Positions 26,061-34,978 of a stretch of DNA of 64,000 nucleotides are shown here, piece after piece (position 1 is the stretch's first letter; each line of letters opens with the position of its first letter). The notes below the pieces were generated by a model. That model made no database searches. It saw only the letters and a program-made list of their open reading frames with translations, and was not told the DNA's origin. The stretch is from CAZUCE01 sp964619265 (GTDB lineage Bacteria > Planctomycetota > UBA1135 > GCA-002686595). Made by a program: the position numbers and the translations under genes. The stretch lies in assembly GCA_964619265.1 (NCBI GenBank), contig CAZUCE010000002.1, positions 124,001 to 188,000 of the forward strand, written 5' to 3'.

Positions 26061-27473
26061 ATGAACTGGCGCCTGACCCTGATCGTGCTCGGACTCCTGT
26101 GGGCTGGAGCTCTGGCTTGGCTGTTTTCCTCCTGGGACGGTGAACCTGCGGATCCGGTGGATCGTCCGGGGCCTGAAGTCGTTCTCGACGAACAGGCGGG
26201 GACTGAGCCAAAGGCTGCCCCGCAGGCTGAGCCATCCCGGCCGGAGCTACCCCAGCCTGAAGCTCCCCAGCCAGAGTTTCCTCAAGCAGGGTCCCCTCAA
26301 TCGGCGGCTCCGAATCCAGGGGACTCTGTCCTCGAAGCTCCGGTTCCGGTCCCCTCCGAGCCCGATCCGGTGGTCCAGGTCGAGGATTCGCAAGAGCTCG
26401 ATCCGACCCCAGCCCAGCGCAAGGTATTTGAGAAGATCTTCGATCCGATCGAGAAGGCCTCGGAGCGCTACGAACGTCACGGAGAGCTCGACAAGAGCAG
26501 CTGGTTCGGCGAGGACCAAAAGTCCAATTCGAAGGCCATCGACCGACTGCTCGACGAAGCGGTGAAGGTGCTGGAGATATCGGATCTGTCGGACGTGCGG
26601 GAGCGGCTGCGCGGAATCGACTCGCGAATCGAAGAGCTGCGTCAGGAAATCGCCGGACACCGGGAGAAGCGCTTGGCCGCGCCCCGCGAGGACGAACTGG
26701 GCACGATCGGAAAAGCGACCACGACTTCGGTGGAAGACCTGGATCGGCGGATCGAAGATGCCGAAGTCGAAATTTCAGAACGCGAACGCGAGCGGTTGAC
26801 TCTGGAAAACGACTTTGTTCGCGGTCTCGAGGACTTGGGTCTTGAAGTCGATCTCGAAACCGCGCGGCATCTACTGGGAACGGTTTCGGGGGATGATTTC
26901 CTCGATCTATGCATCGCGTTCGACAACGTTCGCGTCGTGACGGAACAACTGCGCGTCCTCACCGAGAACGCGGGAGAATCGCTCGACCTGGCGCGCAAGT
27001 ACTATGGGTCGTACGTGGTGCTGATCCGGATCTTGGATCGCGTTCAAAAGGAGTTTGTGCGGCGTGTCGAGGAAGAGCAGGTCCCCAAGCTGGCCGAATT
27101 CGCAGCCAGGGCCCGGGAGAACATTCGCCAAGCCGAGGCCAACCGGGCTGCGGGGGGGGATCCGCAGATTGCGATCCAAAACATTCGGTCCAACGAGCTG
27201 ACTGAACAAGCGTGCGAGTTTTATACGCGCTATCTGCTCGAGCAGGCGGGTGACGTGGCCGCGCAGAACGAGGCGCTGCAGATCAAACTACGCGACGCGG
27301 AAAACACTTTTGACACGGTGCAGCTCTCGAGCCAAGTGGCGGAGCTGCTGAAGGAGGGCCAGCGCAATTTCTCGGCGTTGCTCGAGTTGGAGGTGCCCAA
27401 ACTGCGGGGCTTCGAAAACGCCGAATTGCAGCTCGAATTCGAGCGCCTGACCCGCGAGCTGGTCCAACCCTAA
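26061..27473 (+). CDS. Membrane-anchored coiled-coil protein, function unknown
   Basis: 470 residues with one N-terminal membrane helix (LTLIVLGLLWAGALAWLF), a Pro/Glu-rich linker with repeated PQPE units (about residues 60-110) and a long helical region from about 130. Segments such as IDSRIEELRQEIAGHREKRLAA and VEDLDRRIEDAEVEISERERERLTLE are heptad-like coiled coils. It follows the TonB-like gene after 16 bp and is probably co-transcribed with it; a stalk or adaptor role in the same envelope machine is my inference. Its last Pro codon and TAA stop lie inside the large inverted repeat at 27468-27597. Confidence 0.75.
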   Translation: MNWRLTLIVLGLLWAGALAWLFSSWDGEPADPVDRPGPEVVLDEQAGTEPKAAPQAEPSRPELPQPEAPQPEFPQAGSPQSAAPNPGDSVLEAPVPVPSEPDPVVQVEDSQELDPTPAQRKVFEKIFDPIEKASERYERHGELDKSSWFGEDQKSNSKAIDRLLDEAVKVLEISDLSDVRERLRGIDSRIEELRQEIAGHREKRLAAPREDELGTIGKATTTSVEDLDRRIEDAEVEISERERERLTLENDFVRGLEDLGLEVDLETARHLLGTVSGDDFLDLCIAFDNVRVVTEQLRVLTENAGESLDLARKYYGSYVVLIRILDRVQKEFVRRVEEEQVPKLAEFAARARENIRQAEANRAAGGDPQIAIQNIRSNELTEQACEFYTRYLLEQAGDVAAQNEALQIKLRDAENTFDTVQLSSQVAELLKEGQRNFSALLELEVPKLRGFENAELQLEFERLTRELVQP

Positions 27474-27597
27474 TCGGTGATACCGTGCCAGAGTCACATG
27501 CACCGCTGAGGCACCGGCAGCTTCGCTGCCGGGCCGCGGCGTAGCCGCGGCAGCCTCAGCGGTGCATGTGACTCTGGCACGGTATCACCGATTAGGG
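27468..27597. repeat. 45-bp perfect inverted repeat with two nested hairpins at its tip
   Basis: Left arm 27468-27512 and right arm 27553-27597 are perfect inverted copies of 45 bases. The 40 bases between hold two hairpins in a row: CCGGCAGC-TTC-GCTGCCGG (27514-27532) and GCCGCGGC-GTA-GCCGCGGC (27533-27551), each 19 nt with an 8-bp stem and 3-nt loop, with a single A on either side. Folded, this is a long stem carrying two equal arms: a T-shaped three-way junction. It sits at the 3' end of the coiled-coil gene, swallowing its stop codon. No T run follows the right arm. It could be a terminator, a mobile or transferred terminal repeat, or a structural element. I have not seen its sequence elsewhere in the window. 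Confidence 0.95.
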
Positions 27598-27631
27598 GCG
27601 GTGCCTTCGGCCCGGGCACGGGACACCCTGC

Positions 27632-27772
27632 TTAGAGCCGGAACGTAAAGACCCGTTTCGCGATCGCCTGTCCGTCCCCTGGTGCGAAGTTCCCCGAGCC
27701 AGCCAACTGGGACCAGTGGATCACGAAGAGCAGCTCGTTGCCGGACTCGAGGATCCAGCGAGGAAGGCAGCT
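27632..27772 (-). pseudogene. Possible C-terminal remnant of a protein gene
   Basis: On the minus strand about 45 codons ending in TAA encode LPRWILESGNELLFVIHW, SQLAGSGNFAPGDGQ and AIAKRVFTFRL. Third codon positions are mostly G or C, as in neighbouring genes, and the amino acids look like the end of a real protein; the open frame further upstream (to 27874) loses this character and overlaps the MATE start. This may be the remnant of a gene cut off near 27770, or a small gene I do not recognise. The remainder of 27598-27853 holds nothing else. Confidence 0.3.
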
Positions 27773-27853
27773 CGTCGCTTCGGCTGTCTGGGGCCGCTGA
27801 TTGGGGGGAACTTCCCGGAGCGTGGCCGAAGCTGTGTGTGATATCACAACCGC

Positions 27854-29260
27854 GTGTCGCGCACCGAAGCTCAACTCTCTTCCGGTTCGGCGGGCAGTCC
27901 GAATTCCGGGGGCCGGAAGCCGGGCGCGCGCCTGCTGGCTCTCGGCTGGCCGTTGGTGATCTCGTTTTGGCTACGGCAGGCCTTTTCGTGGATCGACCGG
28001 ATTTATGCGGCCAGCCTCGACGGCCAGGTGGACGCCGCGCAGGCTGCGATCAGTCTCGCGGTTCCCCTTGAATTCTTGATGATCGCCCTGTGGGTCGGAT
28101 CTTCGAACGCGCTGACATCGCTCTTGTCCGAGGCGATGGGTGCCGGCGACGACGAACGTGTCGAGGATTTGTTGCGGACCATGCGCCGAATCGTGTTGGC
28201 CCTCGGCGTGAGCTTCCTTGGCTTGGCCACCTGCATTTGGTTCTTCTACGACCGGTTCGGTCTCGACGCGCAAGTCGCAAGCGCCTTCCGGGTCTACGCC
28301 ACGGTGCTGATCGGTGGATCGGCGTTCACCGCGTTCTGGTCGATTCTGCCCGATTCGCTGGTCAAGGCCCATCAGGACACCAAGACCACCATGTGGGCTG
28401 GGATCGCTTCGTCGGTGGTGAACGTCGCTCTGAACACAGTGTTCGTGTTTGTCTTTCACTGGGGGCTGTTCGGGATTGGGTTGTCCACCGCGCTCGGCCG
28501 CTTGGCGGGGTTCTTTTACGCCCAGTACCGGGCTGCGGCGCACGAGCACGGGCGACGGGCCGCGAGCCGGGCGCCTTCCGTGGGCCGTCGTTGGGCCCCG
28601 GCCCTCGGAGCCCTGCTGGCGATCGCGATTCCCTCGAGCCTGACCTACGTCCTGATGGCGACCGAGGGCTTTTTGATCAACGGAATCCTGGCTTCCGGAG
28701 CCGACTCCAAGGCGCGCCTCGCGGGGTTCGGCATCTTCGACAGCACTCTGCGCTTTTTGGCCATGCCCCCGATCGCCATAGGCGTGGCCCTGCTGCCCTT
28801 GGCTGGCAGGCTGAGGGGCGAGGGCCGGCTCGACGAGCTGTCGGCGGAGGTGCGCGCCGGGGTCGGTTGGGTCCTCGGTTACTCGCTGTTGTTCGTTGCG
28901 CCGCTGGGGCTCTTGTTTGCAGGGTCGCTGGCCGATGCACTTTTGTCCGAACCCGCAGCCCGTGAGCACGCGCGGCTCGGCATGCGTTGGTTGGTTCCCG
29001 GTGTCTTCTCCGTGGGCCTGGTGTTTTTCCTGCGTCCCTTGTTCGACGCCCTGGGAGCGGCGACGCGCGGGCTGCTGATGTCCGCGATCCGCTCCCTTGG
29101 CTTCATCGTCCCGGGCGGCTTCCTGGGCGAGCGCTTGGCTCAAGCCTTGGGCCTGGCGCCGGCGGAGGGTTTTTACTCAGGACTTGTTCTTGGGATGTTG
29201 GCGGGCGCGGTGGCCTTTGGACTGGCTGCGCGAGGCAAGCTCAATTCCGCGTCCGGGTGA
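27854..29260 (+). CDS. MATE family drug/sodium antiporter
   Basis: 468 residues with about 12 membrane helices in two halves. The first half has FWLRQAFSWIDRIYAASLDGQVDAAQAAISLAVPLEF, the second AGFGIFDSTLRFLAMPPIAIGVALLPLAGRLRGEGRLDEL, typical of MATE exporters that remove cationic drugs or metabolites. The start is GTG 27854. The 3' end overlaps the glutamine amidotransferase gene by 20 bp tail to tail. Confidence 0.9.
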   Translation: MSRTEAQLSSGSAGSPNSGGRKPGARLLALGWPLVISFWLRQAFSWIDRIYAASLDGQVDAAQAAISLAVPLEFLMIALWVGSSNALTSLLSEAMGAGDDERVEDLLRTMRRIVLALGVSFLGLATCIWFFYDRFGLDAQVASAFRVYATVLIGGSAFTAFWSILPDSLVKAHQDTKTTMWAGIASSVVNVALNTVFVFVFHWGLFGIGLSTALGRLAGFFYAQYRAAAHEHGRRAASRAPSVGRRWAPALGALLAIAIPSSLTYVLMATEGFLINGILASGADSKARLAGFGIFDSTLRFLAMPPIAIGVALLPLAGRLRGEGRLDELSAEVRAGVGWVLGYSLLFVAPLGLLFAGSLADALLSEPAAREHARLGMRWLVPGVFSVGLVFFLRPLFDALGAATRGLLMSAIRSLGFIVPGGFLGERLAQALGLAPAEGFYSGLVLGMLAGAVAFGLAARGKLNSASG

Positions 29261-29978
29261 GCTGCTCGAAGCGCGCGAGGAGCTGGGCGCCAGTCGGATC
29301 GTCCCGGGTGGCGGCGGCCAGGGCGCTGGGGTCCAGTCCCTCGGCCTGCAGATCATCGGCTCTCTCAGCGAGGTAGCCACGGATGATGTCGGCGTCGAAC
29401 TCCGGGTGGAACTGGGTGCCCCAGGCGCTGGGCCCGACCCGGTAGGCCTGATTGCGGTCGTGTTCGCCACGGGCCAGATGGACGGATCCGGGTGGCAGCT
29501 GGAGCACAGCTTGGCTATGGCTCTCTTGGACGAAGAACTCGGAGGGGAGCCCCCCGAACAGTGGATCGGCTGCGGCCGCGGGCTCGAGCCGCACGCGAAC
29601 GCTGCCGATCTCCCGGCCGCGTGGATGGAATCCGACCTCACCACCGGTTGCCCGCGCCAGGACTTGATGCCCGAAGCAGACGCCAAGCAGCGGCAACTTG
29701 GCTTCCGCCGCGCGGGCCGTCCAGGCGATCAAGTCGATCATCCAGGTGGCGTTCTCGGTGATCATGGCCGGCGAGCCGGTGATCACCGCGCCTCGCAGGC
29801 AGCTTGGATCGGGAAGGACCGCACCCGCTGCGGCATCGAGAGCGAGGGCTTGGGGGTCGCCGAGCCCGGACCGGAACCAGTCCGCGAAATTGCCCCGGCG
29901 GGGGATCAAGGGGGCCACCGTCGAGCCGCACAGCACGATGGCAAGCGGGAGCTGGGCGGCTTCGGAAGAGGTGGTCAT
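29241..29978 (-). CDS. Class I glutamine amidotransferase-like protein
   Basis: 245 residues from ATG 29978. The nucleophile elbow is LGVCFGHQ and the catalytic His/Glu pair is in WGTQFHPEF, so the triad appears intact. It resembles the stand-alone GMP-synthase-like amidotransferases that hydrolyse glutamine or gamma-glutamyl compounds. It is not part of a visible biosynthetic operon, and no synthetase partner lies nearby. The open frame upstream of ATG 29978 would lengthen it by 23 residues with no conserved sequence. Confidence 0.88.
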   Translation of the reverse strand: MTTSSEAAQLPLAIVLCGSTVAPLIPRRGNFADWFRSGLGDPQALALDAAAGAVLPDPSCLRGAVITGSPAMITENATWMIDLIAWTARAAEAKLPLLGVCFGHQVLARATGGEVGFHPRGREIGSVRVRLEPAAAADPLFGGLPSEFFVQESHSQAVLQLPPGSVHLARGEHDRNQAYRVGPSAWGTQFHPEFDADIIRGYLAERADDLQAEGLDPSALAAATRDDPTGAQLLARFEQLTRTRN

Positions 29979-30069
29979 GGGGGTGGGAAAGGGACAGCGA
30001 GTCAGTTCCGGGAAGGTAGCCAGTCGTTCGCGCCAGTCAGGGGCCAAGTCCGCCCGATTGAGGAACGCG

Positions 30070-30738
30070 ATGGGATCTTCCTCTGACAGTCAGTTTTCAA
30101 TGATTTTCGCTCGTCCCCTGCGTCTTGGTTTGCTCGCGGTGTGCCTGGCCTTTGGGCTCAAGGTGGTCATGGAGCCGAAGGGGCTCGAGCCCCGCCAGCC
30201 GTGGATTGCCGCGGAGGAGGGGGATCCGGCCAATCTACCGGTCGAGTTGGAGCGATTCGCCGTCTCCGAGGCGGATCGGGCCGAGGACGTCGCGTGGATT
30301 CCCTTCGCGGAGGCTGCCGCCTTCGTGGACACGACCCTCGATGGTCTGGCGGACCTGGCCGATCGCATCAACGTGTTGCGAAAGCTGGCGACCGAAGCGC
30401 GGGCGGCGGGCGAGGAGCTGCGCTCGGAACGGGCCGTCGAATTCGAGCGACGGCTAGCCGAACTTGAGATCTGGGCGACAGCCTTTGAGTTCGGGTTGAT
30501 TCGGCCCTTGGACCCTGAGAGCCCGATCGTGGTCGAGTCGGAATCGAGCGCGTTGCGAGCGGTCCGGTTCGAATTGCCACGCTGGAATCGGACGGCGTTT
30601 GGGTTCGGGGAGGACCCGCTCGGGAATCAGTCGCAGACTGAGCAAACGTTGGGAGCTTTGGACCGCGGGTACTACCGCGTGGTTGCAGCCTATCGCGAAG
30701 TGGCCAAGCTGGAAGCTTGGCTGCTGGCTCATCCGTAG
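30070..30738 (+). CDS. Hypothetical membrane-anchored protein
   Basis: 222 residues from ATG 30070 or 212 from ATG 30100. One N-terminal hydrophobic helix (LRLGLLAVCLAFGLKVVM) is followed by a soluble, Glu/Arg/Leu-rich helical part (DGLADLADRINVLRKLATEARAAGEELRSERAVEFERRLAEL). I do not recognise the family. A GAGGAA just before 30070 supports that start. It converges on the PhoX gene, with a near-perfect GAGCCC-C-GGGCTC palindrome in the gap. Confidence 0.6.
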   Translation: MGSSSDSQFSMIFARPLRLGLLAVCLAFGLKVVMEPKGLEPRQPWIAAEEGDPANLPVELERFAVSEADRAEDVAWIPFAEAAAFVDTTLDGLADLADRINVLRKLATEARAAGEELRSERAVEFERRLAELEIWATAFEFGLIRPLDPESPIVVESESSALRAVRFELPRWNRTAFGFGEDPLGNQSQTEQTLGALDRGYYRVVAAYREVAKLEAWLLAHP

Positions 30739-30753
30739 CCGCGAGCCCCGGGC

Positions 30754-32631
30754 TCACGTGATCGGACCACCGTCTTCGCGGCGCAGAGCGACGACGCTCG
30801 AGCGGGGGGGTAGGCTGCTGTTCGCATCTGGCCAGCGGTGTAGAGGTTTTTCGAACGTGGACCCTTGAATCAATCCCGGATGCTGCACCGACGCAAACAG
30901 GGTCGAGCCGTCGGGTGTGAAGCAAGGCCCGCATAGTTCGGAACCCAGCGGGCCCGCATAGAAGGCGCGGGTGAGGGCACGGCCTTCGCCGCCTGTATCG
31001 CAGGCGAACAATCCATCGGCGCGGCGATTGCGCCAGGGGTTGCCGTCCGTTGCGATCCACAGGCGCCCCTTGGGATCGAACGCCAAGTTGTCGGGGCATG
31101 AGAACCAGCCGTGCTCGGTCGTGTCCGGGTGCAGGCTCGATCCGGTGGAGTCTTCGTTCGGATCGCCGGCCAGAAGGAAAACCTCCCACCGGTAGGTTTC
31201 GGCCCCGTGGTCGCGCGCACCGTCCTCCCCGGGGGGAAGGAGTTCGAGCACGTGCCCGTCGCGATTCCCTGCGCGCGGATTGGCCGCGTCTACCGGGTCA
31301 CCGGCCTCGGTTCCACGATTGGAATTTTTGGTCAACGCGGCGTAGACCCGGCCGGTGACCGGCGAGGCCTCGACGTCTTCCGGGCGATCGAGGGGAGTTG
31401 CGCCCAGCAGATCTCCCGCGCGACGGGTTTCGATCGAGATGTCGGCCTGGGACGCAAATCCATTCTCCGGGGTCAGCGGACCCTTGCCGTGTACCAACGG
31501 CAGCCAATGCAGGCTGCCGTCCTCGTCCAGGCGAGCCACGGACAACACGCCGCGATCGAGCAGGTCGGTGTTGGCCGAGCGAGCCTTCGGATCGAACTTG
31601 CCTTCGCTCACGAATCGGTACAGATATTCGCCTTTCGTATCGTCGCCGGTGTAGACCACCACGCGACCGTCTGGGGTGAGCGCACAGGTCGCACTTTCGT
31701 GTCGCAATCGGCCTAGTGCTGTGCGCTTGCGAGGTTTGCTCGTCGGAGCGTAGGGATCGATTTCGACGACCCAGCCAAAGCGATTGAATTCGTTCGGCTC
31801 CGCGTTCACGTTGAACCGGTCGATCGACTCGCCCCAGCGGTGCGCGGGCCGGCCCATGCCGAAGCGCGCTGCGTTGCTGCGCTCGGGCTCCTCGAGTTGT
31901 TCAAAGTCGCCGCCAAAGTACTCATCGATGTTCTCTTCGCAGGTGAGCAGGGTGCCCCACGGCGTCCAGCCTCCGCCGCAGTTGTTTAGTGTGCCGAGGA
32001 CGGTGCGCCCCCTGGGGTCGTCCCGGGTGACCAGCCGCGGTGAGCCGGCAGCGGGCCCGGTTAAGCGCACCGGAGTTTCCCCGGTGATTCGCCGGGCAAA
32101 CGGGCTGTTCGGAACAACAATCCACTGATCGCCCTCCAGCCGCACTTCGATCACACTGAGCCCGTGGGCAGCCAACTCGACGCGGGCTTCGGCTTCGCCG
32201 AAGTTCTCGTTGGCTCGTTCACCCGGCAACATCATCGATCGATGGCACTGCTCGTGGTTGATCGCGAGCAGACCGTGATTCGAGCTGTTCGATCCGAGCG
32301 GTAGTGGGAAGTACGCCACGTGGTCCGAGCCCTCACCGAACTGCATCGACTGGGTCTGTGCCGTCGCAGTAGCCGGTTCAAACTCAGGTGCACCCGCCAG
32401 GACAGGGTCGCCCCAGCGAATCAAGATCTGCGCGGTGTGTCCGGGAGCGACCGCGTGTTCGTGGTCCAAGCGAGCACTCAGCTCTTCGAACGTGAGGCTT
32501 GAGCGTGCCGGTGAGCGCAGCCGATCGGCGAACGCTCCCTGATCGAGGGTCAGGGAGGCGCCTAGGGCCGCGGATCCTAAGAGAAATCGGCGCCGCGCTT
32601 CGAACCGGGGGTCGGAGTCTTCCGTTTGCAT
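30754..32631 (-). CDS. phoX: PhoX-family phosphatase-like protein, Tat-exported
   Basis: 625 residues. The N-terminus carries a twin-arginine signal (EARRRFLLGSAALGASLTLDQGAFA). The PhoX/DUF839 core is clear: LLAINHEQCHRSMML, GTLNNCGGGWTPWGTLLTCEENIDEYFGG, VVEIDPYAPTSKPRKRTALGRLRHES, YTGDDTKGEYLYRFVS, and CPDNLAFDPKGRLWIATDGN near the C-terminus. PhoX enzymes are calcium- and iron-dependent alkaline phosphatases; whether this one keeps full activity was not checked residue by residue. No phosphate-regulation gene is adjacent, although the PhnD-type importer lies upstream in the window. Confidence 0.88.
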   Translation of the reverse strand: MQTEDSDPRFEARRRFLLGSAALGASLTLDQGAFADRLRSPARSSLTFEELSARLDHEHAVAPGHTAQILIRWGDPVLAGAPEFEPATATAQTQSMQFGEGSDHVAYFPLPLGSNSSNHGLLAINHEQCHRSMMLPGERANENFGEAEARVELAAHGLSVIEVRLEGDQWIVVPNSPFARRITGETPVRLTGPAAGSPRLVTRDDPRGRTVLGTLNNCGGGWTPWGTLLTCEENIDEYFGGDFEQLEEPERSNAARFGMGRPAHRWGESIDRFNVNAEPNEFNRFGWVVEIDPYAPTSKPRKRTALGRLRHESATCALTPDGRVVVYTGDDTKGEYLYRFVSEGKFDPKARSANTDLLDRGVLSVARLDEDGSLHWLPLVHGKGPLTPENGFASQADISIETRRAGDLLGATPLDRPEDVEASPVTGRVYAALTKNSNRGTEAGDPVDAANPRAGNRDGHVLELLPPGEDGARDHGAETYRWEVFLLAGDPNEDSTGSSLHPDTTEHGWFSCPDNLAFDPKGRLWIATDGNPWRNRRADGLFACDTGGEGRALTRAFYAGPLGSELCGPCFTPDGSTLFASVQHPGLIQGSTFEKPLHRWPDANSSLPPRSSVVALRREDGGPIT

Positions 32632-32673
32632 GGCCCTAGGATAGGCCTCCGGCGGCGGAGCCCAAGCGGGCTT

Positions 32674-33732
32674 CTACTTCGGTCCTTCGTGGCGTGAGCC
32701 GACCAGAAAGGAGAGGTCGGTGACTTCGGCGGTCAGCGACACTCGCCCCTCCAGGGTGTAACCCACCGCGAAGAACGGGGCTGTTTCCGACCAGGCTGTG
32801 ATCGTGGTTCGGCCGGCTTCGTCCGGCGTTCCGGACAGTTGGACGAGCACATGGGGGCGGCCGTCCTCACCGAGCTCGATTCGCGCCAGGTCGCCGTTGT
32901 CGTCGAAGATCACGAGGTTGCGTTCGCCGTCGGGGCGCGCACCCATCGGACCGCGCGAAGCCAACCCCTGGGCGAGCCGCGTGAAGCTGGCGGTTTCGCT
33001 GCGCCAGGTGCGCGCGAGATCCGAAAGTGGAAATAGGGTGCTCATGGCGCGCTGTCTTTGGACGACGGCGTTTGGCGAAAGCTCCTGGATGACCTGCTCG
33101 GGCCCTACGGGGAGCTGTTCGACGCGCGTGCTGGGCGGCCCGAACTTGCGGATGTGGATCCGCTTGAGAATTCGCTGAGTTCCCTGGAGGTCCATGGTGA
33201 GCCGCGTTTGGGTCCGCACTTCGCTCAAGACGGCCCAATCCGCCGCACCTCCGAGGGCTTCGAGCATGGCGTCTACCGCTTCGTGCCCAGGGGCTCCGGA
33301 CCGTTCCCAGGGCGTCGAGTCCATGCGGCGGATCAGGACGTCCGCGGCGAATTCCTCTAAGAACGGCTCTAGGGAACCTTGGACACTGAACAGAGCCAGC
33401 TCGCGGTCCAGAAATGGATGCAACGGCCTGTTGGCTAGGACCACCCCTTGCACGATTCGGCGCAGCCCTTCGAGGTCGGTGGTTCCAGCGGCGGAGAGCT
33501 CATCGGCACGACCATCCTCGTTCGTGTCGAGCTGGGAAAAATCGCCGCCAAGTTCCGCGCCGAGTGATTCGAGCACCGATGGGTCCAGGGTCTCCATCAG
33601 GGGAGCTTGAATCGTCCAGGCGTAGTCCTCGCGCGACTTTGGGGTGAAGTTCACCCGCACTTCGGCCGCATGAACGGCGTCGAGTTCCCAGCCGGAGAGT
33701 GCAAGGCAGGCGGCGAATAGGTAGGCCAGCAT
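32674..33732 (-). CDS. Secreted hypothetical protein with an EF-hand-like loop
   Basis: 352 residues with a signal peptide (LAYLFAACLALSGWELDAVHA). Residues near 70-80 contain DTNEDGRADEL, which matches a calcium-binding EF-hand or dockerin-like loop. The rest is beta/alpha and shows no family I know. It follows the glycosyltransferase gene with 45 bp between them and the PhoX gene 42 bp downstream, all on the same strand; an operon is possible. Confidence 0.65.
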   Translation of the reverse strand: MLAYLFAACLALSGWELDAVHAAEVRVNFTPKSREDYAWTIQAPLMETLDPSVLESLGAELGGDFSQLDTNEDGRADELSAAGTTDLEGLRRIVQGVVLANRPLHPFLDRELALFSVQGSLEPFLEEFAADVLIRRMDSTPWERSGAPGHEAVDAMLEALGGAADWAVLSEVRTQTRLTMDLQGTQRILKRIHIRKFGPPSTRVEQLPVGPEQVIQELSPNAVVQRQRAMSTLFPLSDLARTWRSETASFTRLAQGLASRGPMGARPDGERNLVIFDDNGDLARIELGEDGRPHVLVQLSGTPDEAGRTTITAWSETAPFFAVGYTLEGRVSLTAEVTDLSFLVGSRHEGPK

Positions 33733-33777
33733 GGCCCCGAGCGTACCAATCCTGCCCCTAGGGCCGAACAGGGGCCC

Positions 33778-34878
33778 TCAGGGCCGACCCGAGGCCCGGG
33801 CAGTTGCCGCCTGGAGCTCGCCCAAGGCCTGCTCCAGGGCAGCCTCGGCCGCGGGAAGCCCGTGGGCAAAGCCCCGGTCGATGGACTCGCCGAATCGGTC
33901 GCGGTCGGCGAGGAACCTCCGCAGGATGTCGGGCGTGAGCAAATCGGGTCGCGCGGATCGCCCGCCGTTCATCCGTTCCAGCAGCACTCCGTTGATGGCT
34001 TGCTCGTGTTGGCCAAGTTCGGGGAGCGCGAGAACCGGCTTGCCCAGGTAGAGGCACTCGCCGATCAGTTGATTGCCGGCGGAAGCGACGACGGCGTGCG
34101 AGCTGGCCAGATCGGCCAAGAAGCCCGCTTCGCTAACCGGGAAAAAGCGTAGGTCGCCGTCATCCGGCTTTTCACCCAATCCGTAAACGCGAACTTCGCG
34201 CCCGGCGGTTCGCAAGGACTCGAGTACGCAAGCTGGCATGTCGCGCCGGCAATAGGCGATCAAGTGTTCCTGTTCGGAGACCTCGGCCTCGAGCAGCGCG
34301 GGGCGCAGGAGCGTTCCGACAAACGTGACGCGGCTGGCGCCCGGTTTTGGTTCGGGCCGGAAGAAGGAGGAGCTGATCGTGTGGTGCTGCCGCCGGTAGT
34401 AGAGCTTGCCGAAGCGTCCCATGACAGCTGCCTTGCGTCGCAGGGGCTGGGGCAGAAACGAAAGGTCCCCAAAGGTAAACAGCGACTGATGATCCAGCGC
34501 GATGTAGGGAACTCCGGCGTGTTCGGCAGCCCGCGGGCCGCCTGGGTCGTAGTCCGTGATCAGCAGGTCAGCGCCGCCAGAATTCAAGGCCTCGGCCAGG
34601 GCGCGGGTGCGTTTTCGCGAACCGGCCAGATAGCGAAACCCACCGGCTAGCGTGCGTGGCCAGTGCACCCGTTGACGGTCGTTGTAGGCGAATCGCAAGC
34701 CCTCGAGCTCGCGAACTTCCACGTCCGAGCCCGCGTAGACCTTGGAAAGGTAGTCGTAGGCATCGTCCGGTGCGAGGAGGACCAATTGGTGACGAGCGCG
34801 CAGCGCTTCGGTCATGGTCCGGACGCGGGCCGCATGGCCACGGCCTTCGCCGGCCATGCTGTAGAAAATTTTGGCCAC
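33778..34878 (-). CDS. Glycosyltransferase of the MJ1255 type (GT-B fold)
   Basis: 366 residues. The opening FYSMAGEGRGHAARVRTMTEAL and the C-terminal ASAGNQLIGECLYLGKPVLALPELGQHEQAINGVLLERMNGG match a small GT-B family related to MurG/UGT enzymes and described only as uncharacterised. The nucleotide-sugar donor side (the G...N...E of the last segment) is present. The acceptor is unknown. The start is GTG 34878. The neighbour is a divergent SDR with a 100-bp gap. Confidence 0.82.
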   Translation of the reverse strand: MAKIFYSMAGEGRGHAARVRTMTEALRARHQLVLLAPDDAYDYLSKVYAGSDVEVRELEGLRFAYNDRQRVHWPRTLAGGFRYLAGSRKRTRALAEALNSGGADLLITDYDPGGPRAAEHAGVPYIALDHQSLFTFGDLSFLPQPLRRKAAVMGRFGKLYYRRQHHTISSSFFRPEPKPGASRVTFVGTLLRPALLEAEVSEQEHLIAYCRRDMPACVLESLRTAGREVRVYGLGEKPDDGDLRFFPVSEAGFLADLASSHAVVASAGNQLIGECLYLGKPVLALPELGQHEQAINGVLLERMNGGRSARPDLLTPDILRRFLADRDRFGESIDRGFAHGLPAAEAALEQALGELQAATARASGRP

Positions 34879-34978
34879 GGCAAGAGCCTAAGGAATCCGC
34901 AGCCCAAGAAAGCCACGAGGTGCCCCAGGGGTCCCGTTCGGCGGTGGGGCGGGTTGCAGTTGTTAGGCTTCGTCCACC

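Noticed and set aside
27971..29143. 390-codon open frame antisense to the MATE gene
   Set aside because: Its amino-acid content (Gln, Arg, Pro, His rich) is typical of a shadow of a membrane-protein gene.
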